From Siderastrea siderea (Eukaryota; Cnidaria; Anthozoa; Scleractinia; Rhizangiidae), in contig OZ034968.1 of NCBI GenBank assembly GCA_964030785.1, positions 74,260,427 through 74,324,426 of the forward strand: a stretch of 64,000 nt of DNA, written 5' to 3'. Position numbers and translations under genes: made by a program. The notes under the pieces were generated by a model. The model was given only the letters and a program-made list of their open reading frames with translations. It searched no databases and had not been told where the DNA came from. Shown one piece after another: positions 31,630 to 42,704 of this stretch. Position 1 is the first letter of the stretch. The number at the start of each line of letters is the position of its first letter.

Positions 31630-32718
31630 TCAAATATGCTTGTCAATTGTGTCTTTTTGTGTAGTGTGAACGCTGATTACTTCATTCCCTTCACTAGTTT
31701 GCCCAGAACTCTGCAAAAATTCCCCACAACGCTCCCCAGCATTATGGTTCTGGCTTGAGAGTGGTATCTCATAAGGAGTAACTCGGAATTTACCACGACA
31801 CATCTTCCAGCAGTTAATGAAAGCCAGGCGATACTTTGGAACTCTCCAGGCGTACACAAAAGGATTGATCGCTGAATTTATGTACCAAAATCGAGACAGC
31901 GCTGTACCGATCTTGTAGTAAGTTATTGATTGGTGGCAAGATGTGCAAAAGAATTCTAAATGAAGAATGATGTATTGAGGCATGTACGAGATGTAAAACA
32001 TGGCCAAAATTATGATGACTGTAATGGACATCTTTCGCTCCCGCTCGAGGACGTGCACGCTGTTTGCAAGAAAATCACTTCCGCTTAGTTGAAGCTCACG
32101 TTTGCGTCTCACAAGTGCGCGAAACACTTTCACGTAGATTACGGTCAACAAGATGACGGGCAACGAAACGAGAGTGTGAAGATAAATCATCCCGTATGTT
32201 TCCTCCGGTACGTTCGTCGCAGGAAGAAAACTCGTCGATATAGATACCAACCACAAAACAGCGATATGAATCTTGATTCTTCTCTTCGTAATTATGTTCT
32301 TATAGTCCAGCGGCTTATTAATGGCCACATAACAAGATATAGACAGAGTTATTATTGAATAGCTGCTGACGAACAAAGTTGTAATAGAAACAGTGTGAAC
32401 AGCGGCGGTAAAAACTCTTACAAAGGGCATATGTACACCTTTATAACGATATACGTCTCTCAAAGCCACGGAAAAAACACTGAACAAACCCAGAAGTAAA
32501 TCAGACGCACTTATATTGGCGATCAGCAAAGATGGCGGAGAACGAAGCGATTTCCGTGGGTCCTTATAAGTTGTGAAGAGCAGAAATGAATTTGCAATGA
32601 TAATAACAGTGCCTAAGATGAATCCTGTGACAGCCAAAACCAGCCAGAAGATGGGATCATCGATTACCGACAAGTAAAAATCGCAGTTTGGATCTGAAGT
32701 GTCGGTTTGGGTGGACAT
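31630..32718 (-). CDS. Class A rhodopsin-like GPCR, intact, single exon
   Basis: 362 residues. The ATG at 32718 (MSTQTDTSDPN) aligns with the paralogues; an upstream TTG extension is not needed. TM2 has ANISASDLLLG, TM3 ends SISCYVAINKPLDY (DRY replaced by SCY), TM5 has P and Y eight residues on, TM6 reads YISYMPQY, ECL3 has CTSC, and TM7 has INPFVYAW. The tail ends IDKHI, which breaks the T-x-hydrophobic PDZ pattern kept in its sister at 38.0 kb. Flanks on both sides are homologous to those of that sister, so the pair arose by duplication of a unit of about 6.4 kb. Intact frame suggests function; ligand unknown. Confidence 0.93.
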   Translation of the reverse strand: MSTQTDTSDPNCDFYLSVIDDPIFWLVLAVTGFILGTVIIIANSFLLFTTYKDPRKSLRSPPSLLIANISASDLLLGLFSVFSVALRDVYRYKGVHMPFVRVFTAAVHTVSITTLFVSSYSIITLSISCYVAINKPLDYKNIITKRRIKIHIAVLWLVSISTSFLPATNVPEETYGMIYLHTLVSLPVILLTVIYVKVFRALVRRKRELQLSGSDFLANSVHVLERERKMSITVIIILAMFYISYMPQYIILHLEFFCTSCHQSITYYKIGTALSRFWYINSAINPFVYAWRVPKYRLAFINCWKMCRGKFRVTPYEIPLSSQNHNAGERCGEFLQSSGQTSEGNEVISVHTTQKDTIDKHI

Positions 32719-32862
32719 TGCTGCTGAATAAGTACAATTCGGCAATTGTTAACCGGTTAAAACTATCCTCTTTTGGTGTTTGCCGTCTTGTTTTGGTTTG
32801 TTTTCTCTGTACGTACGTAGAGGTCCTGGTGAATTGCGTGGTTTACTTGCCATGTCGTGACC

Positions 32863-32932
32863 AGAGCTTTTTTGTCAAGTCATAGTCAATTACCCTTTTT
32901 CTCTAATAATCTTAGTTTATTTGCATTGCAAA
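32863..32932 (-). promoter_or_regulatory. Conserved upstream block with octamer, copy 4
   Basis: ATTTGCAT at 32919-32926, 201 bp upstream of the ATG, inside the shared block (CAGAGCTTTTTTGTC, CAATTACCCTTTTTCTC). Confidence 0.45.
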
Positions 32933-33114
32933 ATAAAATATCTATTAAAAAGGAATAGAATACAAATAAACAACGAAAAAGGGAGTTTTTTGGTTTTCAA
33001 CATTTAATCTCGATGACGGAATAGTGAATATGTAATTCTCATGTGAAGAAATTAACAAGTTATTGATACTGCAGATTGAATAAACTTAGATACACTCTTC
33101 CTCTTACTATGTTA

Positions 33115-33740
33115 GAATCATCCTCTTGGACAATATCAACTAAATGCTATACTGCAAATCTGAAAAAACCCTAGTCACCGGCTGAACAAAAATTCAGTGC
33201 ACGTGTATTACTGGGATCCGAACCCACGACCTACGGGTTACTAGTACACTACTCTATCATCTGAGCTGACAATTTCACGATGGGGACACCGCATGGATGA
33301 ATTCCATTTGGCGTGACTTGAACCGAGTTTATTTCTGCGACAAACAAGCGTAACATGTATTACATACAAAAAAACAAATAAATGAGGATATCTTGTTTCG
33401 ACTTCTACATTGTAATCACCCTCAGGCAATATCAATTAAATGATATATTGTACCTGTACAAAAATCCCAGCCACTGAATAAAAAAGCAGTGGCTTTGGTG
33501 AGATTTGAGCCCAAGACGTACTTGTTAGTCCACCGCTCTACCATCTGAGCTACAAGGCGGCCATACTGGGAACAGCGCGTGGATCCCATTTGATCTTAAC
33601 GTGTGCACAGGTTTTTGCCACAAAGATATATGTAGAAACATACAAAACATGTATTACATGCAAAGAACAAATAAATAAGGATAGCAGTGTCAGGCAATAT
33701 CAAATAAGTGATATTGCACCACTAAAAAAATGTCAAAGAA
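33115..33740 (-). repeat. Two tandem tRNA-derived SINE units, about 290 bp each
   Basis: The motif CAATATCAA...ATGATAT recurs at 33132, 33428 and 33696. Each unit holds a tRNA-like head on the minus strand: TTCGGATCC-type B box near 33212, and a clean A box TAGCTCAGATGGTAGAGC at 33539-33556 (complement). Both lack a full cloverleaf. Confidence 0.55.
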
Positions 33741-33869
33741 GGTGACATTTTGCTATAGCAACGTGAAGGTTGTAGTTTTTGAATTCTACCTAAGCTACTG
33801 AATTTTTTGGTGGCGAACATTTTGTCAGAGTTTTATCAATGTTGCAATGTATATTAATTATTGATTAAT

Positions 33870-34075
33870 TAATGATTTCAGGAAATCAGTGTAAGCACAA
33901 TTCTAAACCAAGTTAGGATAGGGTGGATTAATAGCCCACACCGGATTTACCTAAAGGAATTAGGTATTTAATACTCCTACACAAAAGGAATAAGGTACAA
34001 GAAATGTGTAGGAACAATTGACCAAACCTACCTAAACAAGATGCCTGTTTAGAAAGCTGAGAAATACATAACACG
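33870..34075. repeat. Duplicated 5' flank block (empty site for the 23.5-kb insertion)
   Basis: Aligns with 18230-18420 and with 23400-23493 plus 25842-25905, and so defines the insertion at 23494-25836. Confidence 0.5.
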
Positions 34076-34199
34076 ACGTAACATAAAGTAACGTAACGTA
34101 AAGTAACACAATAATAAAGATTAAAATTACTTAAAGCTCTAATGTTTGAAGGCAGTTTGTTCTAAAGTCCAGGGGCTGCCATCTGGAATGACCTATCTC

Positions 34200-34332
34200 C
34201 AAGACAGAACAGAACAGAACAGAACATAACATAACATAACAGAACATAACATAACAGAACATAACATAACATAACATAACATATATAACATAACATAACA
34301 TAACATAACATAACATAACATAACATAACAAG
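34200..34332. repeat. (AACAT)n/(AACAG)n pentanucleotide satellite
   Basis: More than 20 tandem AACAT units with AGAAC variants. Same unit-relative position as the repeat at 25897. Confidence 0.95.
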
Positions 34333-36395
34333 GACAGTCAACTACAAATGCGAAGTAAGACCGCTAAAACTAGCAATAAACTACAATTTCAAATGCTAAA
34401 ACTAGCAATAAACTACAATTTCAAATGAACATTTTAATGCAAGCTGCAAATAAATTTTCTTGCGTTTTCTTTTTACGATCCTTAGAAATTTTCTGATAGT
34501 TTGAAATGAATAATTCGAGCTGTGCGGAGTTATAAGAAGAGTTGTTATAATCACTGAAATGTTGTTAGCTGCTTTCTAGGATTTAGTTGGATAAAGGAAA
34601 ACGAAATTGGCCGTGGCTTCTGTTTTTTGAAAATCTTGACTATAAGCTGATCTATTTTGTAGTCGAATATTGGATTATTTTTTTCCCACCTCGAGCGCTT
34701 CGGTCGCCATTTGTTGACAAGCCACTGGTTTGCCCTGTTTACATTTCGTAGCCAAACTCCTTTTTTTCCTGCTCATACCGCTTTGTAAAATGCGGTTAAT
34801 AACTCCTTCCTCAAAACATGTTTAACATAGGTATAAAAATCCCAATAAATTCAGCTAAACAGAAAAACAGGAGAGCTCAAAGCTCGTGTTTGAAATCACG
34901 CGATGCTCATGGTATTTTCGCGCGCTTTTGAATGAAGTTGAGCCACAGGGGGTCCTCACATCAAATACGTAAAACATTGCGGTTTGCTTACTTTTGTTGT
35001 TCGTGTCTTTGATTGGGGAAGGCGGCCATTTTGAAAAAATGCGACGAGGTCATCTTTACGAGGTCTGGGGCGAGTAAAGAAGATCGGATGTTTTTCGCAT
35101 TTTCCGATCGCGCGCCGAGAATAATACTAGACAAGGAATGAAACTCCCTGACGGCTTTCGTCGAATGTCTGTCACCATCAGGGGGTGACGGAAGTGATCG
35201 GAAGTTATATTACAACGGGTTTTATTATAACGAGCTTTTTAAAATCGGCTAACGGGCCGGGAACTGTACTAGCGATTATTCTGATGTCATTAGGGAAAAG
35301 GCACAAAAATCATCATGTTTACCGCCCTGTTTAAGCTCATGGTTGCCTATTAGCGCTTTTGATGAGACTTATAAACAAGAAATGATCCACAAAGCGAAAT
35401 AAAAATAAAACCCTACAGACAGCTTTTAAAAATACTTTCTTTCTTCTGAAGATAATGCAAAAACTGCAGCTGCAATTAGCCAATTCGTTATCTACTAACC
35501 ACTGGAACAAGATATTTTATCGTTTGTTCTTCACTCGCTCGCTGAACTGTTAGTGTACAATTAAAAAGTCGAAAGGTTTCATCCTTCTTCGAAGCAACTC
35601 TCACATGGAATTGAGCGTGCGAATTGAGCGTAGGAGCAACTTCCTTACACTACCAGTTGTTCTTACTTCCTTCTCTCAAAATTCTCGAGGGAAGCATGTG
35701 TATAGGGAAAACCGTTAACTCTTAACACCCGGAGCGCGCGAAAGCCTTTGGTCTCTCTTCAGTCACACTCATCTTTTTAATACTTTTTAAATTAGATTTT
35801 ATTTTATTTCCAGTACATGTACAAGAATAACAATATATGAGTTTACGTTTTGGTGTTAGTACATAACAATCACTTGCAATTAAAAGAGAGGTTAAACAGC
35901 TATTGGCATGTCTTGCTGAAACTTGAAATTGTATCGGTTTACATTAGCTATTTATCGCTGTATGTTAATTTTTTCTCTAAAAATAAATAAAAGAAAACTG
36001 TCAAAACAAAGCTTGTAATTAGTATTTCGCAATAAAGCGGACACACACTCTCCGGGCCGCAGGAGAGAACTGTGGTGTCCTTATTTTAAACTTCTTTTAG
36101 AAACATTTTATATAACGCATTTTATAAAGATTGTTAGCCCTTTTTACCCCTTTTTTTAATGTTTCATTTTTATTATTGTACTTAATACCTGAAAAGCCCT
36201 TTTGGGAGGTATTAATCAGTGTTAATTATTTATTTATTATCTGAACAACCTGTAAATCACCTTAGTAAGTGGAGCTTCCTCCCTACTCATCATCATCATC
36301 ATCATCATCAGTGTGAAATAGTCTGGAATAACTGGAACATAAGGATCAACGGTACACCCTTTTTCATGAAAGCTGTTGTGGTTAAAATATATATA
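34333..36395. other. No recognised gene; partly duplicated flank
   Basis: 34333-35600 shows nothing I recognise. From about 35640 the sequence parallels 30150-31000 (receptor 3' flank). Confidence 0.4.
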
Positions 36396-37201
36396 CAGTA
36401 TGTTGCCCAGTTTTCGTACGGGCCCAGTTTTCGTACAAAAAGAACTTTATTTGATTACTTTCATCAGTCATTTAAATCTTCGTCAACCGAAGAATTCCAA
36501 AAGTAAAAGGAACATTTTAGCTATAAATTGCCGGTGTTGCCGGGCTTTTTGACGAAGAAGCAGGTCAGTGCTGACAATTTCTTTCGAGGTGAGTAAAAGT
36601 TTAGTGGCTAATATTTGCACTTTTCACTGCACAGTAAAGGTATTTTAGATGAACAAATAGCCCGTTTTGTTGGTAATTTTGCATTGAACTTCATGATTTT
36701 CGGAAGAACTTTCAACGCCAACTTAAATTTAACTGCTCCTGAATTCTAGCGGTGAGAATCTTCGCATACATTTCGACCTACTGTGCCAGTTTTCGTACAC
36801 TTAGCTGCGCCTTTCTCAAAACATCCACACCCTGAATAACCATTTGGTTTGTACATCAAACATTGGTCGCTACGCCGATATTAATTCCCAAATCGAGGAG
36901 AAAACACGATAATTACTGAGCAGGGTGGCTGACACATCAGTTTGCGTGGAGCGTTTTCGTGGAGAAATGTTGTTTTGTCGATGTACGAAAACTGGGCCAG
37001 GCGTACGAAGACTGGGCAACTTAGGAGTTTTGGGGAAAATGGCATAATTTTGAACAGACGTCGATCAAGCGGCCAATCGTTTTATATATTGAAGGTAAGT
37101 AAATGGGCTATCTTTTAAAGAAATTTCAGAAATTTTCGTCTCGCAGACGAAAAGATATAGCGATTACAAACTAAAGTGTACGAAAACTGGGCTACACACT
37201 G
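36396..37201. mobile_element. CAGT-terminated TA-flanked DNA element, 0.8-kb deletion derivative
   Basis: Begins CAGTATGTTGCCCAGTTTTC and ends GAAAACTGGGCTACACACTG, with TA on both sides (36394-36395, 37202-37203). It is the inverted orientation of the 8430 element and lacks about 560-600 bp of its middle. The GCCCAGTTTTCGTAC motif occurs at both ends and internally near 36786 and 36983-37020. Confidence 0.65.
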
Positions 37202-37203
37202 TA

Positions 37204-37581
37204 TATATTGCACAAGTCGGTGATCTCCTTCAGATAACGGTAATTTCCTCTCTTTTAATCAATTTTGCGACAAATTCCAATTTCAATCCTTTATTTTGGA
37301 ATACTATGCGTTTACTGTCCCCATGGAAATTTTCATCTAAAAAGTCTCCTCGGCCATCTCAGGTTGGCCAAAAACAAAACGAGGAAATTTCATCAAAAGC
37401 TGCCGTTTATAATGCATTGTTAATAAATAGTTGTTCCCCCGGCCTCAGGAAGTAGAATCGTAAGACATGGTTTCACCCATGAAAACATTCATCAAGTTTA
37501 TGAATTCCCTTTCCAGGTGAGAAACGATATGACATTCCTGGGTCTAAAGCAAGTCTCATTAAACCCAACAAACAACGGGGT

Positions 37582-37617
<36 letters not shown>

Positions 37618-38003
37618 GACGTGAAACGTAAAATTTTGGATTTATTACCTGAGTTGATAAGGTAGATTGGCCACCGTGAAGAGATTGAAGGCTGACGTTT
37701 CGATTGTTAGCCCTTCGTCAGAGCTAATCAAGGAATTTTGAAAAGCCAACATAAGCGAATATGATGTACGTCCTCAGTGTATTTCTGACAGGCATTCCAT
37801 TGTTCACTTTTTACGCTGCTCCTCGACTATCGACTATCATTCTAAAATTGGTGGGCTAGTAAATCTAAAAAAGCTATCACATCATCAAATAACATGACTC
37901 TAGCTATATCATCTTTTTAATGCTCTTTCCACACCGTTTCCCCCCCCCAAAAAAAAAGAAACGAGAACTGTTGCAAACTTCTTGTGCCGTCTTTGGCACC
38001 ATC
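37204..38003. other. 3' flank of the 38.0-kb receptor with a dispersed repeat
   Basis: 37204-37560 parallels 31020-31360. A distinct repeat at 37576-37735 (ACTGTGGTGCTGCGTCGGTG, GACGTTTCGATTGTTAGCCC) has a second copy at the right edge of the window (63865 on). Confidence 0.5.
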
Positions 38004-39092
38004 TCACAGATGCGTGTCAAAGGCGTCTTTTAGTGTAGTGTGAACGCTGATTACTTCATTCCGTTCTCTAATTTGTCCAGCACTCTGCAAAAAGTTTCCA
38101 TGGCGTTCCCTACCGGTTTGCGTTTGGCTAGAGAGTGGCATCTCATAAGGAATAACTCTGAATTTACCACGAAACATCTTCCAGCAGTCAATGAATGCCT
38201 GACGATACTTGGGAACTCTCCAGGCGTACACAAAAGGATTGATAGCTGAATTTGCGTACCAAACTCTAGACGACACCACAGCGAACTTGTAGGAAGTTAC
38301 AGATTGACGGCAAGATGTGCAGAAGAATTGCACATGAACCATGATGTATTGAGGCATGTACGAGATGTAAAACATGGCTAAGATTATGATGATCGTCATT
38401 GTCATCTTTCGTTCCCGCTCGAGGACATGTGCGCTGTTTGCAAGAAAACCATTTCCGTTTAGTTGAAGCTCTCGCTTGCGTCTCGCTAGGGCACGAAATA
38501 CTTTCACGTATATTATAGGCAACAAGATGACGGGTAGCGAAGAGTGAGTGTGAAGGTAAACCATCGTGTACGTTTTCTTGGATATGTTCGTCGCTGGAAG
38601 AAAACACGTCGATATAGATATCACCCACAATACAGCGATAAAAATCTTGATTCTTCTCTTCGTAATAATGTTTTTATAGTCCATGGGCTTATTGATGGCC
38701 ACATAACAAGTTATAGACATAGCTATTATTGAGTAGATGCTGACAAAAAAAGTTGTAATAGAAACAGTGTCAACAACGGCCGTAAAAACTCTTATAAATG
38801 GCATATGTTCACCTTTATAACGATATACATCTCTCAAGGCTACGAGAAAAACACTGAACAACCCCACCAGTAAATCAGACGCAGTTAAGCTGGCGATCAG
38901 GAAAGATGGCGGAGAACGAAGCGATTTTCGCGGATCTTTATAGATTGTGAAGAGCAGAACTGAATTTGCAATGATAATAACGGTGGCTAAGATGAATCCT
39001 GTGACGGCTAAAACCAGCCAGAATATGGGATCATCGATTACCGACAAGTAAAAATCGTAGTTTGGATCTGAGGTGTCGGTTTGGGTGGGCAT
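38004..39092 (-). CDS. Class A rhodopsin-like GPCR, intact, single exon
   Basis: 362 residues from the ATG at 39092 (MPTQTDTSDPN). It is the closest sister of the 31.6-kb receptor. TM2 reads ASLTASDLLVG, the DRY position is TCY (SITCYVAINKPMDY), TM6 reads YISYMPQY, ECL3 has CTSC, and TM7 has INPFVYAW. ECL2 is short with no cysteine. The third intracellular loop is basic (ARRKRELQ, LERERKM). The tail ends DTHL, a class I PDZ-ligand pattern. Frame fully open. Membrane receptor by family; ligand and coupling unknown. Confidence 0.93.
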   Translation of the reverse strand: MPTQTDTSDPNYDFYLSVIDDPIFWLVLAVTGFILATVIIIANSVLLFTIYKDPRKSLRSPPSFLIASLTASDLLVGLFSVFLVALRDVYRYKGEHMPFIRVFTAVVDTVSITTFFVSIYSIIAMSITCYVAINKPMDYKNIITKRRIKIFIAVLWVISISTCFLPATNISKKTYTMVYLHTHSSLPVILLPIIYVKVFRALARRKRELQLNGNGFLANSAHVLERERKMTMTIIIILAMFYISYMPQYIMVHVQFFCTSCRQSVTSYKFAVVSSRVWYANSAINPFVYAWRVPKYRQAFIDCWKMFRGKFRVIPYEMPLSSQTQTGRERHGNFLQSAGQIRERNEVISVHTTLKDAFDTHL

Positions 39093-39236
39093 TGCTTCTG
39101 AACAAGCACGTTTCGGTAATTGTTAACCGGTTAATACTATCCTCTTTTGGTGTTTGCCGTCTTGTTTTGTTTTGTTTTCTCTGTACGTACGTAGAGGTCC
39201 TTGTGAATTGCGTGGTTTACTTGCCATGTCTTGACC

Positions 39237-39306
39237 AGAGCTTTTTTGTCCAGTCATAGTCAATTACCCTTTTTCTCTAATAAACATGACTTATTTGCAT
39301 TACAAA
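39237..39306 (-). promoter_or_regulatory. Conserved upstream block with octamer, copy 5
   Basis: ATTTGCAT at 39293-39300, 201 bp upstream of the ATG, the same distance as in the 31.6-kb sister. Confidence 0.45.
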
Positions 39307-39509
39307 AAAGATTTTGTGAAAGAGGAATAGAATCCAAATAAACAATGAAAAGGAGTATTTTGGTTTTCAACATTTAGAATAACGAACCTGGAGTCTCCGC
39401 TGACGGAATAGTGAATATGTAATTCTCATGTGAAGAAATTAACAAGTTACCGTTACTGCAGATTGAATAAGCTTATGCAAGCTCTTCCTCTTACTATGTT
39501 AGAATCATC

Positions 39510-40270
39510 CTCCCGGGCAATATCAACTAAATAATATACTGCAAATCCGAAAAAATTCTAGTCAATGAACAAAAATTCAGTGCACATGTATTACTGGGAT
39601 CAGACCCCACGACCCACGGGTTACTAGTCAATTACTCTCATCTGAGCTACAAATTCACGATGGGGACACCGCATAGATGAATCCCATTTAGCATGACGTG
39701 AGCCGAGGATATTTCTGAGACAAACAAGCGTAACATGTATTACATACAAAAAACAAATAAATGAGGATATCTTGTTTCGCCTTCTACATGGTAATCACCC
39801 TCAGGCAATATCAATTAAATGATATATTGCAACTGCACAAAACTCCTAGCCACTAAATAAAAATGTAATGTCTTAGGTGAGATTCGAACCCAAGAATTCC
39901 TTACTAATCCACCGCTTTTCCATCTGAGCTACAAGGCGGCCATATTGGGAACAGCGCGTGGATGAATCCCATTTGATCTTAATATGTGCACATTTTCCCA
40001 CGACAAAGATATAAGAACATTCATAAAATGTATTACATGCCAAGAACAAATAAATAAGGATATCAGTGTTTCGATTCTATGTCAAAATCATCATCAGGCA
40101 ATATCAAATTAATAAATGATATATTGTACAATAAAATAACATCAAAGAAAATGACATATTGCTTTAGCAACCTGAAGGTCGTGATTTCGAATCCCAAACC
40201 ATAAGCCACTCAATTTTTTGGTGGCTAGGATTGTGTCAGAGTTGTTTTTTAATTTATATTAACTATTTAA
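39510..40270 (-). repeat. Tandem tRNA-derived SINE units upstream of the 38.0-kb receptor
   Basis: The CAATATCAA motif recurs at about 39519, 39805 and 40097, a period near 290 bp. tRNA-like heads lie at about 39598-39650 and 39880-39935 (GATTCGAACCCAAG, CCATCTGAGCTACAAGGCGG). Homologous to 33115-33740. Confidence 0.55.
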
Positions 40271-40389
40271 TATTGCCAGAGGGGATATCCCCATTTATTT
40301 GTGCTTTGCACGCAGTATATGTTACGGATGTTTGTCGCAGGAATATCGTATGCACATGTTAAAATCAAATGGGATTCAACCACGCTCTG

Positions 40390-40500
40390 CTTCCATCGTG
40401 GTTTTATAGCTCAGAAGTTATAGAGCTATGGACTAGTGACCGAAAGCTGTAGGTTCGAAACCCACCTAAGTCACTAATTTTTTTCAGTGGCTAGGTTTTT
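40390..40500 (+). repeat. tRNA-like SINE head on the plus strand
   Basis: TTTTATAGCTCAGAAGTTATAGAGC followed by GTAGGTTCGAAACCCACC gives A-box and B-box-like elements. Degraded stems argue against a real tRNA. Confidence 0.45.
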
Positions 40501-40949
40501 TCATTGTTGCAATATATCATGTTTTTATCTTCCTCGTACGACCACCTTTAACCAACCGTCCTTCAACTGGTTCCTCGAATTTTTTTCTTTTTCACTTTTT
40601 AGTCGGGGTTTCTAAGTCAATAAATATTTTACTCATTACAGTACAATCGTACGTGGCCGTGAAACAATTTTTCACTTTTCAGCCGAAAGTGCCCCTCGTT
40701 CGCGTTCGCCATGATGGACGAAATGCATACACGTTGGACGGTCATCCTTCCGTTTTATCGAATGTGCGCCTCACATACGCCTAACATACAAGTTTATAGT
40801 GGACAGCACCATGTGAACATTAGGGAGTGTTACTTTCATGAGCAAGTTCAGGGTCTTTGTGTATGAAGAAAAGTTGTCTCTCACCCCGGATTAGTAAACA
40901 ACGATGGGAATTCTTGAATAGTTGTTTTGTTCTTTATCTTGACTTCATT

Positions 40950-41015
40950 TAGCCTGCGTCGCAGACGAAATTTAACCTTCTTATATACCAGTGTTATACG
41001 TCTGCGACGCAGGCT
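40950..41015. mobile_element. 66-bp hairpin MITE, TAGCCTGCG termini, perfect 9-bp TSD
   Basis: TAGCCTGCGTCGCAGACG and its perfect inverted copy CGTCTGCGACGCAGGCTA enclose 30 bp. GACTTCATT flanks both sides (40941-40949 and 41016-41024). Same family as 18046-18120; ends resemble those of 1053-2976. Confidence 0.75.
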
Positions 41016-41124
41016 AGACTTCATTTGGCCGCTTTCAAACTGTAACTTCAAATAAGTAGTGGAAATGCTTTATAACAAAACAACTGAGAAACCTTATGAA
41101 GTTGGCTTCTTGGTCCCGCCTAAT

Positions 41125-41351
41125 GGTGGATTTCCACTGTTGCGTACATTTTACGTGCGTACAGGCGTGAATTTAACTGGCTTTACGTACTTAAACAAAA
41201 TTAGAGACGATGTAAGAGCGGTGTACGTAAACCAACTCTTTACGTATACGTAAGCCGTTCATACGTCGTCTCTGATCTTATTTACGCGCGTAAAGTCAGT
41301 TAAATTCACGCCCTTACACACGTAAAATTTACGCAACAGTAGAAATCCACC
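41125..41351. mobile_element. 227-bp hairpin MITE
   Basis: GGTGGATTTCCACTGTTGCG on the left and CGCAACAGTAGAAATCCACC on the right are inverted ends with one mismatch. Complementarity runs about 100 bp inward (ACGTGCGTACAGGCGTGAAT against ATTCACGCCCTTACACACGT). Confidence 0.65.
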
Positions 41352-41756
41352 TTAACGGAGAACTTTTACCGAGCGCTAATTTATAGATTTTTGCAAAAAA
41401 GTCTGTTCTGACGGTGTCGAAGTTGACTGTTCATACAGACTTTTGAGTGCACTATCCACGACGTCCGCTTTGAACTTCTTTCCTTTAATTCATTAGGGTT
41501 TATAATAGGCACCTAGCGGACAAGCTGGTTTATTTCATGCATTTATATAAGTTAATTCGTCTCTCAGTTTAACCAGGGCATTGCAAACTCTTATAACTAA
41601 GATTAATACATTAGATTTCTGAACGTTTCAGTACGTAATAATTATAATTAGGAACTAAGATAACAAATTAAGGTAACGGTAAAAATTGAAATTGTTTGGT
41701 CAGAATTTGACCATTACTGCTCGTCCTTAAGTTTCACATACGTTGTTTCTAGAGGG

Positions 41757-42395
41757 GAGGCATTGGGGCCTATCAGAAACCGGAAAACCGGCCAAAATTT
41801 CCACCAAAGCCGAAAAACGGAAAGAAAAGTCGCTCAGAACTAGAACCGAAAAAAAACGCCAAGAATAATGATCAAAACCGCAAATTCGTAATTTTTAATC
41901 CCTCAAGCCTTGATATAACAGCGAAATATTAGCCTTGGGGACCATTCAATGCCCCTATTATACTGCTTGCAGCGCGCATTATCCCGAAGGAAGTTTTGCA
42001 ATGTTCAACCAAAGCAATCGCTTCTTCCATTGTCTTCGTCTCATATGAAGGTGGAAACCTTTGTAATGATCATTTACGCTTGATGACCCGAAACTGACCG
42101 CGAATCCCGTTGATGGCTCACATCTTGATTACAGGCCCTGACGTGCCGGTCGACGTTACCCAGAACGGCCCAAAACGGAGTGACCGAGGTGAAATGAAGA
42201 GGCCCAGGAACTAGACAAGCGAATAAAAGAAACTGAATAACCGCTTTTTTGATTTATAAAAACCGCAACCCGAATTTCAAAAAGGGAAAAACCGAAAACC
42301 GCAGTGGATACCAAAACCGAAAAACTGGTCATTTTGAGGGCAAAAGGTGAAAATTGATCTCAAAAGTGACCAAAACTGTAAAACCCAATGCCCCC
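41757..42395. repeat. Possible MITE rich in AAAACCG motifs
   Basis: GAGGCATTGGGG at the left and CCCAATGCCCCC at the right are inverted. The interior is full of AAAACCG/CCGAAAA words. No coding frame. Confidence 0.4.
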
Positions 42396-42704
42396 GCTTT
42401 TTATTTATGCACGGTGTTTTAATTGTAAATCAAGGTTCTGATGCCGATCATTGTGTTGTTGAATTTGCAGACTGTTCATGTCAACACAATGGAGCAGAGC
42501 TTTTCTTTGGTACTGACTATTTCTTAATTTTTTGGTTAATGAAATTTTATTACTTTTTTTCCTGTTTCAAGCTGGAGCGCTTATTACGTCACTTGATGAT
42601 ACGCATTGCGGGCCTATATTTATACTTGTCTTTGTCTTCTTTCTTTCTTTCTTATTTATTTATTTATTTAATTATTTATTTATTACGTCCTTGTCGCCAC
42701 GGTG

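Noticed and set aside
34131..34331. Open frame of repeated MLCYV
   Set aside because: Translation of the AACAT/ATGTT satellite.
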